Positions 6,754-15,432 of a stretch of DNA of 42,844 bases are shown one piece after another. The position numbers and the translations under genes are program-made. The stretch lies in NCBI GenBank assembly GCA_041917975.1, contig JAYRWN010000365.1, positions 1 to 42,844 on the forward strand, given 5' to 3'. The first letter of the stretch is position 1. Every line of letters starts with the position of its first letter. Source of the DNA: JAYRWN01 sp041917975. Lineage in GTDB: Bacteria > Bacteroidota > Bacteroidia > Chitinophagales > Saprospiraceae. The notes beneath the pieces were generated by a model that worked only from the letters and a program-made list of their open reading frames with translations, was not told the origin of the DNA and searched no databases.

Positions 6754-9253
6754 ACAATGGTTGCTTCGTCTGGCCGTTAGTTTGTCGGGACTGCCGCTTA
6801 TGGGTCAGGAAGCCCTTTTAACAGGAGTGGTGACCGATAAATTAAGCGGGCAAGGTGTTGATTTAGTAACGGTATACCTGGAAGGGCAAAACCGGTGGGT
6901 AGAGACGGATTCCACTGGTGTTTTTTCCCTGTCATTTCCCGCTGCGACTAATTTAAAAATTATATTCCGGCGTTTGGGGTATTATGAAAAAAATCTGCTT
7001 TTACGGGAAGCAGTGGCGGGACGTAGTTACCGGGTGTCTATTGAATTAGAGCCTGAATCAGGTGTAGAAGTTGAGGTTCGTGCCAGGATAATTGAACAAG
7101 CCGCTGCGGTGTTGGAATCGGTGGAAGAATTAAAAAGAATACCCTCAGCCAGTGGTAATTTCGAAAGTATTTTACCCAGTATTGCCTTGGGCACTAGCTC
7201 TGGAAGCGGGGGTGAATTGACCAGCCAATATAACGTAAGGGGTGGCAACTATGATGAAAATCTTGTGTATGTGAACGATTTTGAAATTTACCGGCCTCAG
7301 CTTATTCGGGCAGGCCAACAGGAGGGACTAAGTTTTCCAAACATTGACCTGATCAGAGACCTGCAGTTTTCTTCAGGTGGTTTTGAAGCAAAATATGGCG
7401 ACAAATTATCCTCGGTGTTGGATATCCGTTACAAAAGGCCGGAAGAATCCAAATATTCCATTGGGGGAAGCCTGCTTGGAGCCCACGCTCATCTGGAAGG
7501 TTCACGAACCATTAAAAAAGATTCGTACCGTCGCATACGGTATTTATTGGGAGCACGGTATAAGACGACGCAATACCTTTTGGGTTCATTACAGGTCACC
7601 GGAGAATACACACCTAATTTTACTGATATCCAAGGGTATTTTACTTATGACTTAAATCGCGATTGGCAGGTAGGGTGGTTAACTAATTTTAACCGTAGTG
7701 TATATCAATTCGTACCCGAAATGCGGTCCACAGCTACAGGATTAATTGATTTTGCTTTACGGCTTTCGGCTGACTTTGAGGGTCAGGAAAAAGACCGTTT
7801 TGCCACCGGGTTCAACGGTATTGCGCTTACTTACTTACCCGACCGGGATCGCAACCCACTTTATCTAAAGTTTTTAGGTTCCCACCAATTCAGTCGGGAG
7901 CAGGAGTCCTTTGATATCCTGGGCTCCTATCGTTTGAGTGTAATTGAAACTGACTTTGGTTCGGAAGAGGCAGGCGAAGATGTCCTGACCATTGGCGACG
8001 GTATCCAACACCAGTATGTGCGCAATTTTTTAGTTACAAATGTATTGTCCTTGGAACACAAAGGGGGCATCGAATATAATAGTACCAGCGACCAAAGCCA
8101 CTTTTTGCAATGGGGTTTAAAAGCCCAGTACGAAGATATCTATGACCGGATACATGAGTGGGAAAGGCTGGATTCTGCAGGATATTCGCTGCCTTACCAT
8201 CCGGAACTGGTTACGGTACGTTACCTGTTAAATACCCGCAATACGTTGCAATCACAACGGTTCAGTGGTTTTATTCAAGATACCTGGAGTAAAAGCAAAC
8301 CGAGTTATGAATCAAAACTTACCTATGGTATTCGGTGGCAGTATTGGAGCTTTAATCGGGAGTTGAGCATAACTCCGCGGATTCAATGGCTATACCAACC
8401 ACATAAACGACAAGATATTTCTTATCGTGTGGCGGCAGGAATGTATTATCAACCGCCATTCTACAGAGAATTGCGCAACCTGCAAGGTGTCGTCTCCGAT
8501 TCCGTTTTAGCCCAAAAATCAGCACACGTAGTGGCTGGGTGGACCTGGGATTTTTCGCTGGGACCCCAATATCCCAAGCCGTTTCGCCTGATCAGTGAAG
8601 TGTATTATAAATATTTATGGGACCTCGTTACCTATGATATAGAAAATGTGCGTATCCGTTATGCCGGAGCGAATGAGGCCAACGGTTATGCCATTGGCTG
8701 GGATACTCGATTGAACGGAGAATTTGTAAAAGGTGCAGAATCGTGGATAAACCTATCTCTTTTGCGCACTCGTGAACGCATTTCCGGGGTGACCCATCTT
8801 ACCCGTAAGGTTGGAGAAGCGAAAGGCACCCCAATTGCCGACGTGCCACGACCCACTGATCAATTGGTGCAATTAGCCCTGTTTTTCCAGGATTATCTGC
8901 CCAAAAATGAGAATTTTAAAGTACATGTAAATTTTACCGTCGGTACGGGATTGCCTTATGGTTTAGCCAATAACAACCGTATCTATCGCAACACTTACCG
9001 ATTTCCACCTTACCACCGTTTGGATGTCGGCTTTTCATATTTATTCTGGGATAAATCCTGGCTGCATAAAAAGCCCCACCATTGGTTACGTTTTACTGAC
9101 AATACCTGGATGAGTGTGGAGGTGTTTAATTTGATGAAAATCTTAAACGTAGCCTCCAATACCTGGATAAAATCCATTTATAACGTGCAATATTCTATCC
9201 CCAATTATCTGACCACCCGGCGGATTAATGTTCGATTGAGAGTTGATTTTTGA
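6734..9253 (+). CDS. TonB-dependent receptor with N-terminal carboxypeptidase-regulatory-like domain
   Basis: The protein of about 839 residues has a signal peptide ending near LPLMGQ. A carboxypeptidase-regulatory-like beta domain follows (about residues 25-105, TGVVTDKLSGQGVDLVTVYL). Next are a plug domain (about 120-225, with YNVRGGNYDENLVYVNDFE) and an outer-membrane beta-barrel ending in the aromatic C-terminal residue of RLRVDF. It would import a large substrate across the outer membrane using TonB energy. I chose ATG 6734 (6737 is equally possible) over a TTG at 6728. No SusD-like partner is next to it, so a classical glycan-uptake pair is not evident, and a siderophore, peptide or other ligand is possible. 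Confidence 0.9.
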   Translation: MMQYWCKQWLLRLAVSLSGLPLMGQEALLTGVVTDKLSGQGVDLVTVYLEGQNRWVETDSTGVFSLSFPAATNLKIIFRRLGYYEKNLLLREAVAGRSYRVSIELEPESGVEVEVRARIIEQAAAVLESVEELKRIPSASGNFESILPSIALGTSSGSGGELTSQYNVRGGNYDENLVYVNDFEIYRPQLIRAGQQEGLSFPNIDLIRDLQFSSGGFEAKYGDKLSSVLDIRYKRPEESKYSIGGSLLGAHAHLEGSRTIKKDSYRRIRYLLGARYKTTQYLLGSLQVTGEYTPNFTDIQGYFTYDLNRDWQVGWLTNFNRSVYQFVPEMRSTATGLIDFALRLSADFEGQEKDRFATGFNGIALTYLPDRDRNPLYLKFLGSHQFSREQESFDILGSYRLSVIETDFGSEEAGEDVLTIGDGIQHQYVRNFLVTNVLSLEHKGGIEYNSTSDQSHFLQWGLKAQYEDIYDRIHEWERLDSAGYSLPYHPELVTVRYLLNTRNTLQSQRFSGFIQDTWSKSKPSYESKLTYGIRWQYWSFNRELSITPRIQWLYQPHKRQDISYRVAAGMYYQPPFYRELRNLQGVVSDSVLAQKSAHVVAGWTWDFSLGPQYPKPFRLISEVYYKYLWDLVTYDIENVRIRYAGANEANGYAIGWDTRLNGEFVKGAESWINLSLLRTRERISGVTHLTRKVGEAKGTPIADVPRPTDQLVQLALFFQDYLPKNENFKVHVNFTVGTGLPYGLANNNRIYRNTYRFPPYHRLDVGFSYLFWDKSWLHKKPHHWLRFTDNTWMSVEVFNLMKILNVASNTWIKSIYNVQYSIPNYLTTRRINVRLRVDF

Positions 9254-9279
9254 CAATATTAAAAAAAGTATTACCTTTG
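9247..9279 (+). promoter_or_regulatory. Bacteroidota-type promoter for rpsP
   Basis: A TTTTTG -33 element (9247-9252) and a TACCTTTG -7 element (9272-9279) match the TTTG-N19-TAnnTTTG pattern of this phylum. Transcription would begin about 70 bases before the rpsP ATG. The -33 element overlaps the receptor stop codon. Confidence 0.65.
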
Positions 9280-9352
9280 AACCTTCGTTAAAAGCCCAAG
9301 CTGGTTTTCCAGGAAATTGGGTATGGTTTAACCAAATAAATTTTAACCTGCG

Positions 9353-9841
9353 ATGTCAGTAAAAATCAGATTACAAAGGAGAGGGAGAAAGAAAAAACCC
9401 TTTTACCACATTGTGGTAGCCGACGCGAAAGCTCCCCGCGACGGTAGATTTATTGAAAAAATCGGTACTTACAATCCCCTAACCAAGCCGGCGACGATAG
9501 TTCTTGACCGCCATAAAGCCTTGGAGTGGATCATTAATGGTGCTTCGCCCACTGAAACGGTGCGAGCTATCCTGAGATTCAAAGGTGTACTCTTTATGAA
9601 GCATCTACAACGTGGGGTGAATAAAGGTGCCTTTACCCAGGAAGATGCCGAAAAGCGCTTCCAGGATTGGCTTGATGCTAAGGAAGTTAAAGTATCAGCC
9701 AGAGTGGAGCAAACCCGGAAGGAAGAACTGTCTTTCCATGCACGCGTATTTGGCGAGGTGAAAAAAGCAGCTCCGAAGGCAGCCCCGGCACCTCCAGAAG
9801 AGTCGGCTTCTGCTGATGAAGCAGGAGGAGAGGAAGAGTAA
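9353..9841 (+). CDS. rpsP: 30S ribosomal protein S16 with extended C-terminal tail
   Basis: The first 80 residues are a standard bS16 core: VKIRLQRRGRKKKPFYHIVV, then a conserved DGRFIEKIGTYNPL segment. The protein assembles with 16S rRNA in the body of the small subunit. It is 162 residues long against about 82 in Escherichia coli. The extra part is a helical linker followed by an Ala/Pro/Glu-rich acidic tail ending GGEEE, a known habit of Bacteroidota S16 proteins. It has its own promoter and a terminator hairpin downstream, so it is monocistronic here rather than linked to rimM and trmD. Confidence 0.96.
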   Translation: MSVKIRLQRRGRKKKPFYHIVVADAKAPRDGRFIEKIGTYNPLTKPATIVLDRHKALEWIINGASPTETVRAILRFKGVLFMKHLQRGVNKGAFTQEDAEKRFQDWLDAKEVKVSARVEQTRKEELSFHARVFGEVKKAAPKAAPAPPEESASADEAGGEEE

Positions 9842-9901
9842 CCGAAAAGGTACTTGCCGTCCAGAAGGCGGTCATTTTAAGAAATTTATGAACAAGTTAT
9901 C

Positions 9902-9938
9902 AACCTAGTAAGGCTAAAAATCTTACTAGGTTTTGTCT
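9902..9938 (+). terminator. Rho-independent terminator after rpsP
   Basis: AACCTAGTAAG (9902-9912) and CTTACTAGGTT (9922-9932) form a perfect 11-base stem around a 9-base loop, followed by TTGTCTT. It lies 61 bases after the rpsP stop. Confidence 0.8.
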
Positions 9939-9966
9939 TAAATAAACAGTATAAATTTTCCTTACT

Positions 9967-11349
9967 ATGGATGAACTATTAAAATCCTACAAATCTGAAT
10001 TACAAAATATAGCAGCTGAAATCAAAGATTCTGAAGAGTTGGCCACCTATTTGGACAGCGAAGAAGAAAATGATTACCAGGCCTTGAAGGATAAATTTGA
10101 GCCACAAATTGCCGAATTGCATGAACAAGTGGTTCAGGATCATCCGCTCCAAATTATTACCTTTGAAAAGGCTTTATTGGACCCGGCCTTTGAAAACTTA
10201 TTTCAGCCGCGTATTTTAGGATATAGCGTATTACGCGGAGAAATTGATGACCATATCAAATACATCCGGCCGCAAAATCACTTTCGTGAGGTTTTAAAAG
10301 CTATATCTAATTCCGCTAATTTTGAGATTTTAAAAAAGCGGATTGGTCAATCTATTCAAGTAGGATTTTCCTTAAGCAGCCGTATATGGATAGCCAGTTT
10401 GTTTAACGAGATACCCAATAAGAAAGTGGTGCAATATCTGGAAGAACAAATTCTTACAAAATATGAAGATCAAAAGGAAAGATACATCGGGTTACTCAAG
10501 TATCGCAAGCAATTTGATAATATGCATTATCGGACAACGGAATTTCCGGAAAGTCCAGAAGAATTAGCTATCCTGTTCCCATCGCTTAAAACATTTCTGT
10601 TAGAGCGTATGCGCAGGTATGCCAATAACGATAGTTTTTTGTTTAAGATCATTCAACTGCTCCAGAATCCCCGCATTAAAAACACTACCGAATTTCACCA
10701 GATTTTAGGTATTGTAGCTAATTATTACGACTTAACGGATAAGGACCGTGATTTACTTAGCAAAGACATCAATGAAGCCAGAAAAACAAAAAATGAATTT
10801 CAGGAGCACTATTTTAATTTCATTAATTACCTTTTGGATCAGGATATCCCTCTGGGGGGGAAACATCATAAGCGTGTGCTTTCATTGTTGGATGCAAAGA
10901 TTAAGGATGATATGATTCTTTTCTATCAACTTATGGATACTCTTTACACCAAAGGATATGTTCATGAAGATACCATTAATGACATCCGCCGTTTTCACGA
11001 TAGTCACGAAGGTTTATCGACGGTTAATGAAGTGCTGCGAAATGTCCTGCGGGTTAATTTCAAAAAATTAATGGATAATCTCCCGGAGTCCGATTATCAG
11101 GAATTTTTTGAATACAACAAGATTTTTGTATTATATATGAACACTTTCGTAAATCAGGAATTTAACCAGAATCTTAAAGAATACAGTTTTAATTACGTCA
11201 AAAAATTACTTAAAGTTTTTACTGATAAACGAGGCAGAGACTATCAGGATATTAAACGTTTTGTCTCTACAGCTTTTGTAGATCAAGGGTTTATTAAAGA
11301 GAAAGAGGTGGTAGAAATGTTTAAAACCAAACGCAAAAAGAAGGATTGA
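9967..11349 (+). CDS. Unrecognised cytosolic helical protein of 460 residues
   Basis: I do not recognise this family. The protein has no signal peptide, no membrane segment and no clear catalytic motif. It is strongly charged (Lys, Glu, Asp) and rich in Leu, Ile, Phe and Tyr, and reads as almost wholly alpha-helical, like a helical-repeat solenoid. It starts MDELLKSYKSELQNIAAEI and ends in a basic run KTKRKKKD, which could contact nucleic acid or membranes. It is flanked upstream by the rpsP terminator and ends 3 bases before the convergent response regulator gene, so it forms a single-gene unit. Confidence 0.8.
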   Translation: MDELLKSYKSELQNIAAEIKDSEELATYLDSEEENDYQALKDKFEPQIAELHEQVVQDHPLQIITFEKALLDPAFENLFQPRILGYSVLRGEIDDHIKYIRPQNHFREVLKAISNSANFEILKKRIGQSIQVGFSLSSRIWIASLFNEIPNKKVVQYLEEQILTKYEDQKERYIGLLKYRKQFDNMHYRTTEFPESPEELAILFPSLKTFLLERMRRYANNDSFLFKIIQLLQNPRIKNTTEFHQILGIVANYYDLTDKDRDLLSKDINEARKTKNEFQEHYFNFINYLLDQDIPLGGKHHKRVLSLLDAKIKDDMILFYQLMDTLYTKGYVHEDTINDIRRFHDSHEGLSTVNEVLRNVLRVNFKKLMDNLPESDYQEFFEYNKIFVLYMNTFVNQEFNQNLKEYSFNYVKKLLKVFTDKRGRDYQDIKRFVSTAFVDQGFIKEKEVVEMFKTKRKKKD

Positions 11350-11352
11350 TAT

Positions 11353-12057
11353 TCAGAGCTGGTTAAATTTGTAACCTAACCCCCGTACAGATAAAATAAA
11401 AATGGGGTTTGCCGGGTCTGTTTCAAATTTTTTACGCAGGTTAAGAATAAAATTATCAATAGTCCGTGTGGATGGATAAATGTCATACCCCCACACCAAT
11501 TGTAACATTTGTTGGCGCAAGACCACTTCTCCAGCTCGATCTATCAGTAATTTCATCACTTGAAATTCTTTGGTAGTTAATTCTACCGGGCCGCGTTCAT
11601 TAAAAGCCTGTCTGGAGATAAAATTAATGCGATTGCTGCCAAATACATAGGCCTCGTTTTTATTTTCGATAATGGCAGCAGGATACCTTTTCAATAAATT
11701 TTTTACCCGCAGTAACAGCTCTTCCAAATGAAATGGCTTGGTTAAATAATCATCTGCTCCTGACTTTAGTCCTTTAATTCGGTCGGCTCCTTCGCCTTTA
11801 GCTGTTAAAAAAATCACTGGAGTTTTTGAGTCGGAAAGTCGAATTTTTTGAAGCACATCATAACCACTGACTTCCGGCATCATGATGTCCAGAATAACTA
11901 AATGAACATATTGAGCGGCTAATATTTCCAATGCCTCCCGACCGTTACGAGCCGAAATAACTTCATAACCTTCCATTTCCAGGTTTAGAACCAGATTATC
12001 CCGGATCACTCTTTCATCTTCAGCAACTAACAAGCGGTAGGAATGTCCTTCAGTCAT
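11353..12057 (-). CDS. OmpR-family response regulator
   Basis: The 234-residue protein has a receiver domain (residues 8-122) with the acidic pair Glu13/Asp14, phospho-acceptor Asp57 in VILDIMMPEVSGYD, Thr85 and Lys107 in LTKPF. A winged-helix DNA-binding domain follows (about 135-233), with typical ELTTKEFQVMKLL and TIDNFILNLRKKF segments. It would be phosphorylated by the partner kinase encoded just upstream and then act as a transcription factor. Its start overlaps the kinase stop by 8 bases. Target genes cannot be read from the sequence. Confidence 0.95.
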   Translation of the reverse strand: MTEGHSYRLLVAEDERVIRDNLVLNLEMEGYEVISARNGREALEILAAQYVHLVILDIMMPEVSGYDVLQKIRLSDSKTPVIFLTAKGEGADRIKGLKSGADDYLTKPFHLEELLLRVKNLLKRYPAAIIENKNEAYVFGSNRINFISRQAFNERGPVELTTKEFQVMKLLIDRAGEVVLRQQMLQLVWGYDIYPSTRTIDNFILNLRKKFETDPANPIFILSVRGLGYKFNQL

Positions 12058-13051
12058 GTATTACGTATTTTGGAATCCTCACTTCTATGATCGTTCCCTG
12101 TGGTTTATTATCCAGAATTGTCAATTGACAATGATTTAAAGCGCACAACTTATCCACGAGATAAAGGCCTAAACCGGTGCCCTGAGTTTTACGCGTTTCT
12201 TCTGAGCCTGACCGATAAAATTTTTCTCTTACTTTGTTTTTCTCAGGATCAGGAATGCCAATGCCCTCATCGGCTACCCGGAGGAGGATGTGTTGTGGGC
12301 CTTCTATGGTGTTTAAACTGATTTTGGCCGGAGCCTTACTGTATTTTATGGCATTGTCCAACAGATTATCCAAAATAATGCGTAAACTGGTTAAGTCCAT
12401 ATATATCTTAGATGATAATTGTGCTTCAGAGGATATTTGAAGATTTATGGAGGATTCAGGATTTTTTAATTGAACCTCTCTTGAGGTTTCTGTGAGGATG
12501 GCTTGCAGGTCAAGGATAGCAGGTTCAGCCAGATAGTTGGATTCAATTTTGGTGGCTAGAAGCAAACTGCTAATTAATTTTTCCAAACGGGCGTTTTCCA
12601 ATAGGGCCTGACTGATGACTTGTTGCTTTTTAGGTGCATCCAGCTCCCTCTTAGCTAAAGTTTCCAATCCTAATTTCACTGCAGTCAAAGGAGATTTAAA
12701 TTCATGACTGATGGAAAGAAGGAAGTTTTGTTTCTGGGTGGCCAGGTCCAGTTCACGGTGGAATGCCCGGTTTATCCAATATAACCCGATGACCAGCATA
12801 CCAATAAAAACCACACTTTCTCCCAGAATCATAGCTCGTTGACGGGATTGATGTAGCTGAAGTTGCTCCCAAGACAGAGAGCCTCTTTTTACGCCATTTT
12901 GTTGATATAATGATGTTTGCAGGTCTGCGATCTCTTTATTTTTCTTGAATAACAATATGGTCCACCAGCCCAAAGCCATGACCATATAGATCATTACACC
13001 CCAGGTGGACCAACGCCTTAATTTCAAGACCTGCTGTGCTGAATAAAGCAT
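12050..13051 (-). CDS. Membrane sensor histidine kinase
   Basis: With ATG at 13051 the protein is 333 residues. Two membrane helices (about 17-35 and 75-93) enclose a short periplasmic segment of about 40 residues. Then come a HisKA domain with the phosphorylated His116 in SISHEFKSPL and an ATPase domain with the N box LDNLLDNAIKYS, VADEGIGIPDPE and TGLGLYLVDKL. The small sensor region suggests it detects a membrane or partner-protein signal rather than a soluble ligand; that is inference. An alternative TTG start at 13057 adds two residues. It forms a two-gene operon with the response regulator. Confidence 0.94.
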   Translation of the reverse strand: MLYSAQQVLKLRRWSTWGVMIYMVMALGWWTILLFKKNKEIADLQTSLYQQNGVKRGSLSWEQLQLHQSRQRAMILGESVVFIGMLVIGLYWINRAFHRELDLATQKQNFLLSISHEFKSPLTAVKLGLETLAKRELDAPKKQQVISQALLENARLEKLISSLLLATKIESNYLAEPAILDLQAILTETSREVQLKNPESSINLQISSEAQLSSKIYMDLTSLRIILDNLLDNAIKYSKAPAKISLNTIEGPQHILLRVADEGIGIPDPEKNKVREKFYRSGSEETRKTQGTGLGLYLVDKLCALNHCQLTILDNKPQGTIIEVRIPKYVIHD

Positions 13052-13147
13052 CGACAAGTATATAAAAACCCTCCAGTTATATCAAATATTATTTTAAGAA
13101 CTATGCAACAATTCAGTTTTGATCTATATGTTTTATCTAAATATTAA

Positions 13148-13155
13148 TAACTTTG
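13148..13155 (+). promoter_or_regulatory. -7 promoter element TAACTTTG for the HU/SPOR-kdsA-DoxX operon
   Basis: The box matches TAnnTTTG and lies 15 bases before ATG 13171. It overlaps a possible TTG start at 13153, which argues that the later ATG is used. A clear -33 element is not visible. Confidence 0.5.
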
Positions 13156-13170
13156 ATCAAAATTCTGGAG

Positions 13171-14094
13171 ATGGAGGACTGGAGGAGAATTGATCAGCTG
13201 GTCAGTATTATTCTCGCGGAGAACAACCAATTGTTCATACCCGGTCTTGGCACCATACGCAGAGAAACCTATGGCGCGAAACTAGAGATTCAAAAAAATC
13301 AATTTATTCCCCCTTCCGTACATTACTCTTTGGATCGCAGTCTGCATTACGATGACCCCTATCTCAGTGAGTTATTCGGCCATTATGAACAAATTTCACT
13401 CGCTCATGCTGAAGCGGAGGTTTACAAATATGGCACTCAAATCAACCGTCAGTTAATCCTTAAAGGAGAAAGTACAATCAGTGGTTTTGGACGCTTGTAT
13501 TTGCATGGCAATGAAGTTAGCATTGACCCAGGAACGCCATTTCAGCTGGGTCATCGTTTGCCTACCATCGATTTGGATGATATTTGGGTATCATCTACCA
13601 CGGCTGGCCCTAAAGAATTATGGTGGGAGTTCAGTGCATTTGTGGGAATATTGGTATTAGTGTTAGGGTACATTTATTATTTGATTTATGGGGCTTCAAC
13701 TCATACTATCTATCCCTATTCGGAAGACACACCGGCACTCATCGGTGAAACAAACCAAAGTGATCCGAATGGAGATGTCCAGGTATTTGGAATAGATTCA
13801 TCAGAGCTGGCCGTTCGCCTGTTGCCTTTAGACACGGTGATTAGCCAGGATAGTGTGGTGGGTGAAACTTACACGCCAATTATCATCGTCGGCGTTTTTG
13901 AAAACCCGGCCAACATCAAAAGGATGTCGCGCATCCTTAAGGACAAAGGATGGGATGTTTATCGCGAGTCAATAAACGGAAAGTTCGTGCGCCTTGGTTT
14001 GATTCCGGAAGAACATGAAAATATAGAAGAGGTTTTAGGTTTGGTGCGCAAAAACATCGAACCAGGGGCTTGGTTATTGGTCAAGGAGCATTGA
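13171..14094 (+). CDS. HU-CCDC81-like / SPOR domain membrane protein
   Basis: The 307-residue protein has a modular layout. Residues about 1-65 form a first HU/CCDC81-like domain (LAENNQLFIPGLGTIRRE), and about 70-135 a second (ISGFGRLYLHGNEVSI). One membrane helix follows near 153-176 (FSAFVGILVLVLGYIYYLIY). Residues about 230-307 form a SPOR domain (TPIIIVGVFENPANIKRMS), which in known proteins binds denuded peptidoglycan at division sites. The N-terminal part is therefore cytosolic and the SPOR domain periplasmic. Such fusions are known in Bacteroidota and have been proposed to link chromosome or scaffold to the septum. ATG 13171 is preferred over TTG 13153, which lies inside the promoter box. 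kdsA follows after 4 bases. Confidence 0.87.
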   Translation: MEDWRRIDQLVSIILAENNQLFIPGLGTIRRETYGAKLEIQKNQFIPPSVHYSLDRSLHYDDPYLSELFGHYEQISLAHAEAEVYKYGTQINRQLILKGESTISGFGRLYLHGNEVSIDPGTPFQLGHRLPTIDLDDIWVSSTTAGPKELWWEFSAFVGILVLVLGYIYYLIYGASTHTIYPYSEDTPALIGETNQSDPNGDVQVFGIDSSELAVRLLPLDTVISQDSVVGETYTPIIIVGVFENPANIKRMSRILKDKGWDVYRESINGKFVRLGLIPEEHENIEEVLGLVRKNIEPGAWLLVKEH

Positions 14095-14098
14095 TAAT

Positions 14099-14908
14099 AT
14101 GTCCGACAGCATTTCACGAATTACCAACGGAGAATTTTTCCTTATCGCCGGTCCCTGCGTAGTAGAAAATCGTGAGGTTTGTCTACGAATTGCAGAACAC
14201 CTGGTGAATCTGGCCAGAAGATTTGACCTTCCCTATTTATTTAAAGCATCTTATCGGAAGGCAAACCGGTCTAGTTTAAGTTCTTTTCAGGGTATAGGGG
14301 ATGAACAAGCGTTGCGCATCCTGGAAGAGATAAAAGTAACTTTTGACATTCCGGTTACATCGGATGTTCATGATGAGCGTGAGGTAACTATGGTGGCACC
14401 TGTTTTGGATGTTATACAGATACCGGCATTTTTATGCCGCCAGACCTCATTACTTCTGGCCGCCGGTGCCAGCGGCAAAGTGGTTAATGTAAAAAAAGGC
14501 CAATTCATGAGTGGCCCCTCCATGCGTACTGCCGTAGAAAAAGTGAATTCTACTGGTAATCCTAAGGTATGGTTGACCGAACGTGGTAATTTTTACGGTT
14601 ATGAAGACCTGGTGGTGGATTTTCGCAACCTGGTGTGGATGCAAGAAGTGGGGGTGCCAGTGATCATGGACTGTACGCACTCTTTACAGCAACCCAATCA
14701 ATCATCCGGGGTCACCGGTGGCCGACCTCAGCTTATCTCCACCATATCTAAAGCAGCCGTCGCCGTTGGAGTACAGGGTTTATTTATTGAAACTCACCCC
14801 GAGCCAGCTAAAGCCTTGTCTGACGGAGCAAACATGCTACCCCTGGATCAGATGGAAAAATTGTTAAACCAGATCGTTGCCTTACACCAGGTAACCAAAA
14901 ATTTCTAA
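14099..14908 (+). CDS. kdsA: 3-deoxy-8-phosphooctulonate (KDO-8-P) synthase
   Basis: This enzyme condenses phosphoenolpyruvate with arabinose 5-phosphate to KDO-8-phosphate for the lipopolysaccharide inner core. The 269 residues align along their whole length with KdsA: FLIAGPCVVEN, FKASYRKANRSS, VIQIPAFLCRQTSLL, VVNVKKGQFMSG and IETHPEPAKALSDG. Cys20, His194, Glu231 and Asp242 sit at the four metal-ligand positions of the metal-dependent class; the metal-free Escherichia coli enzyme has Asn instead of this Cys. The gene lies 4 bases after the HU/SPOR gene and 8 bases before the DoxX-like gene, so it is mid-operon. No other lipopolysaccharide core gene is adjacent. Confidence 0.95.
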   Translation: MSDSISRITNGEFFLIAGPCVVENREVCLRIAEHLVNLARRFDLPYLFKASYRKANRSSLSSFQGIGDEQALRILEEIKVTFDIPVTSDVHDEREVTMVAPVLDVIQIPAFLCRQTSLLLAAGASGKVVNVKKGQFMSGPSMRTAVEKVNSTGNPKVWLTERGNFYGYEDLVVDFRNLVWMQEVGVPVIMDCTHSLQQPNQSSGVTGGRPQLISTISKAAVAVGVQGLFIETHPEPAKALSDGANMLPLDQMEKLLNQIVALHQVTKNF

Positions 14909-14916
14909 GCCCTATC

Positions 14917-15354
14917 ATGAAAGACCAACTGGATTTGTTTGCCCGAATACTTTTAGCGGCTTGTTTTTATTATGAAGCCTATGATTCGCTAGTCTTCTTC
15001 CAATCGACCCAACGCACCATGACTGAGTATGGTCTGACCTGGCAGCAAGATTTTCTGTTGGTCAGCACGATCATATTCCTTATCATCGGGGCGACCATGG
15101 TCTTAGTTGGATACCGAATCGGACTGGGTATTATTTTTTTATTAGTTTATCTGGTACCAATAACTTTCATAGTTTATTCTTTCTGGAATGACCCCAAAGA
15201 TGTGCAACGCCTGACGACCATGATGTTTGCTAAAAATATGGCTATTACCGGAGGGTTGATCGCTTTAGCCAATAATAAAGAGGGACGTTTTAGGGTCAAT
15301 ATGTTATTCAGAGCGGCAAAATTAAGCCGGCCGGATTGGGATAAGGTTAATTGA
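14917..15354 (+). CDS. DoxX-like integral membrane protein
   Basis: The 145-residue protein has about four hydrophobic helices (near residues 8-28, 45-66, 70-92 and 104-120). It begins with DLFARILLAACFYYEAYDSL, the amphipathic first helix common in DoxX-like proteins. DoxX relatives are membrane proteins tied loosely to redox or quinone functions, but no specific activity can be assigned. It is the last gene of the HU/SPOR-kdsA operon, starting 8 bases after the kdsA stop. Confidence 0.72.
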   Translation: MKDQLDLFARILLAACFYYEAYDSLVFFQSTQRTMTEYGLTWQQDFLLVSTIIFLIIGATMVLVGYRIGLGIIFLLVYLVPITFIVYSFWNDPKDVQRLTTMMFAKNMAITGGLIALANNKEGRFRVNMLFRAAKLSRPDWDKVN

Positions 15355-15432
15355 TCGAGCATTTTTTAATCATCAGGCAGTTTATGTTGTATCTTAAACA
15401 ATAAAATAACTGCTATCTAAGGTTGGTTAATT

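Noticed and set aside
6734..9253. TonB receptor as a SusC of a polysaccharide utilisation locus
   Set aside because: There is no SusD homologue or glycoside hydrolase next to it, and the protein is shorter than typical SusC proteins of about 1000 residues.
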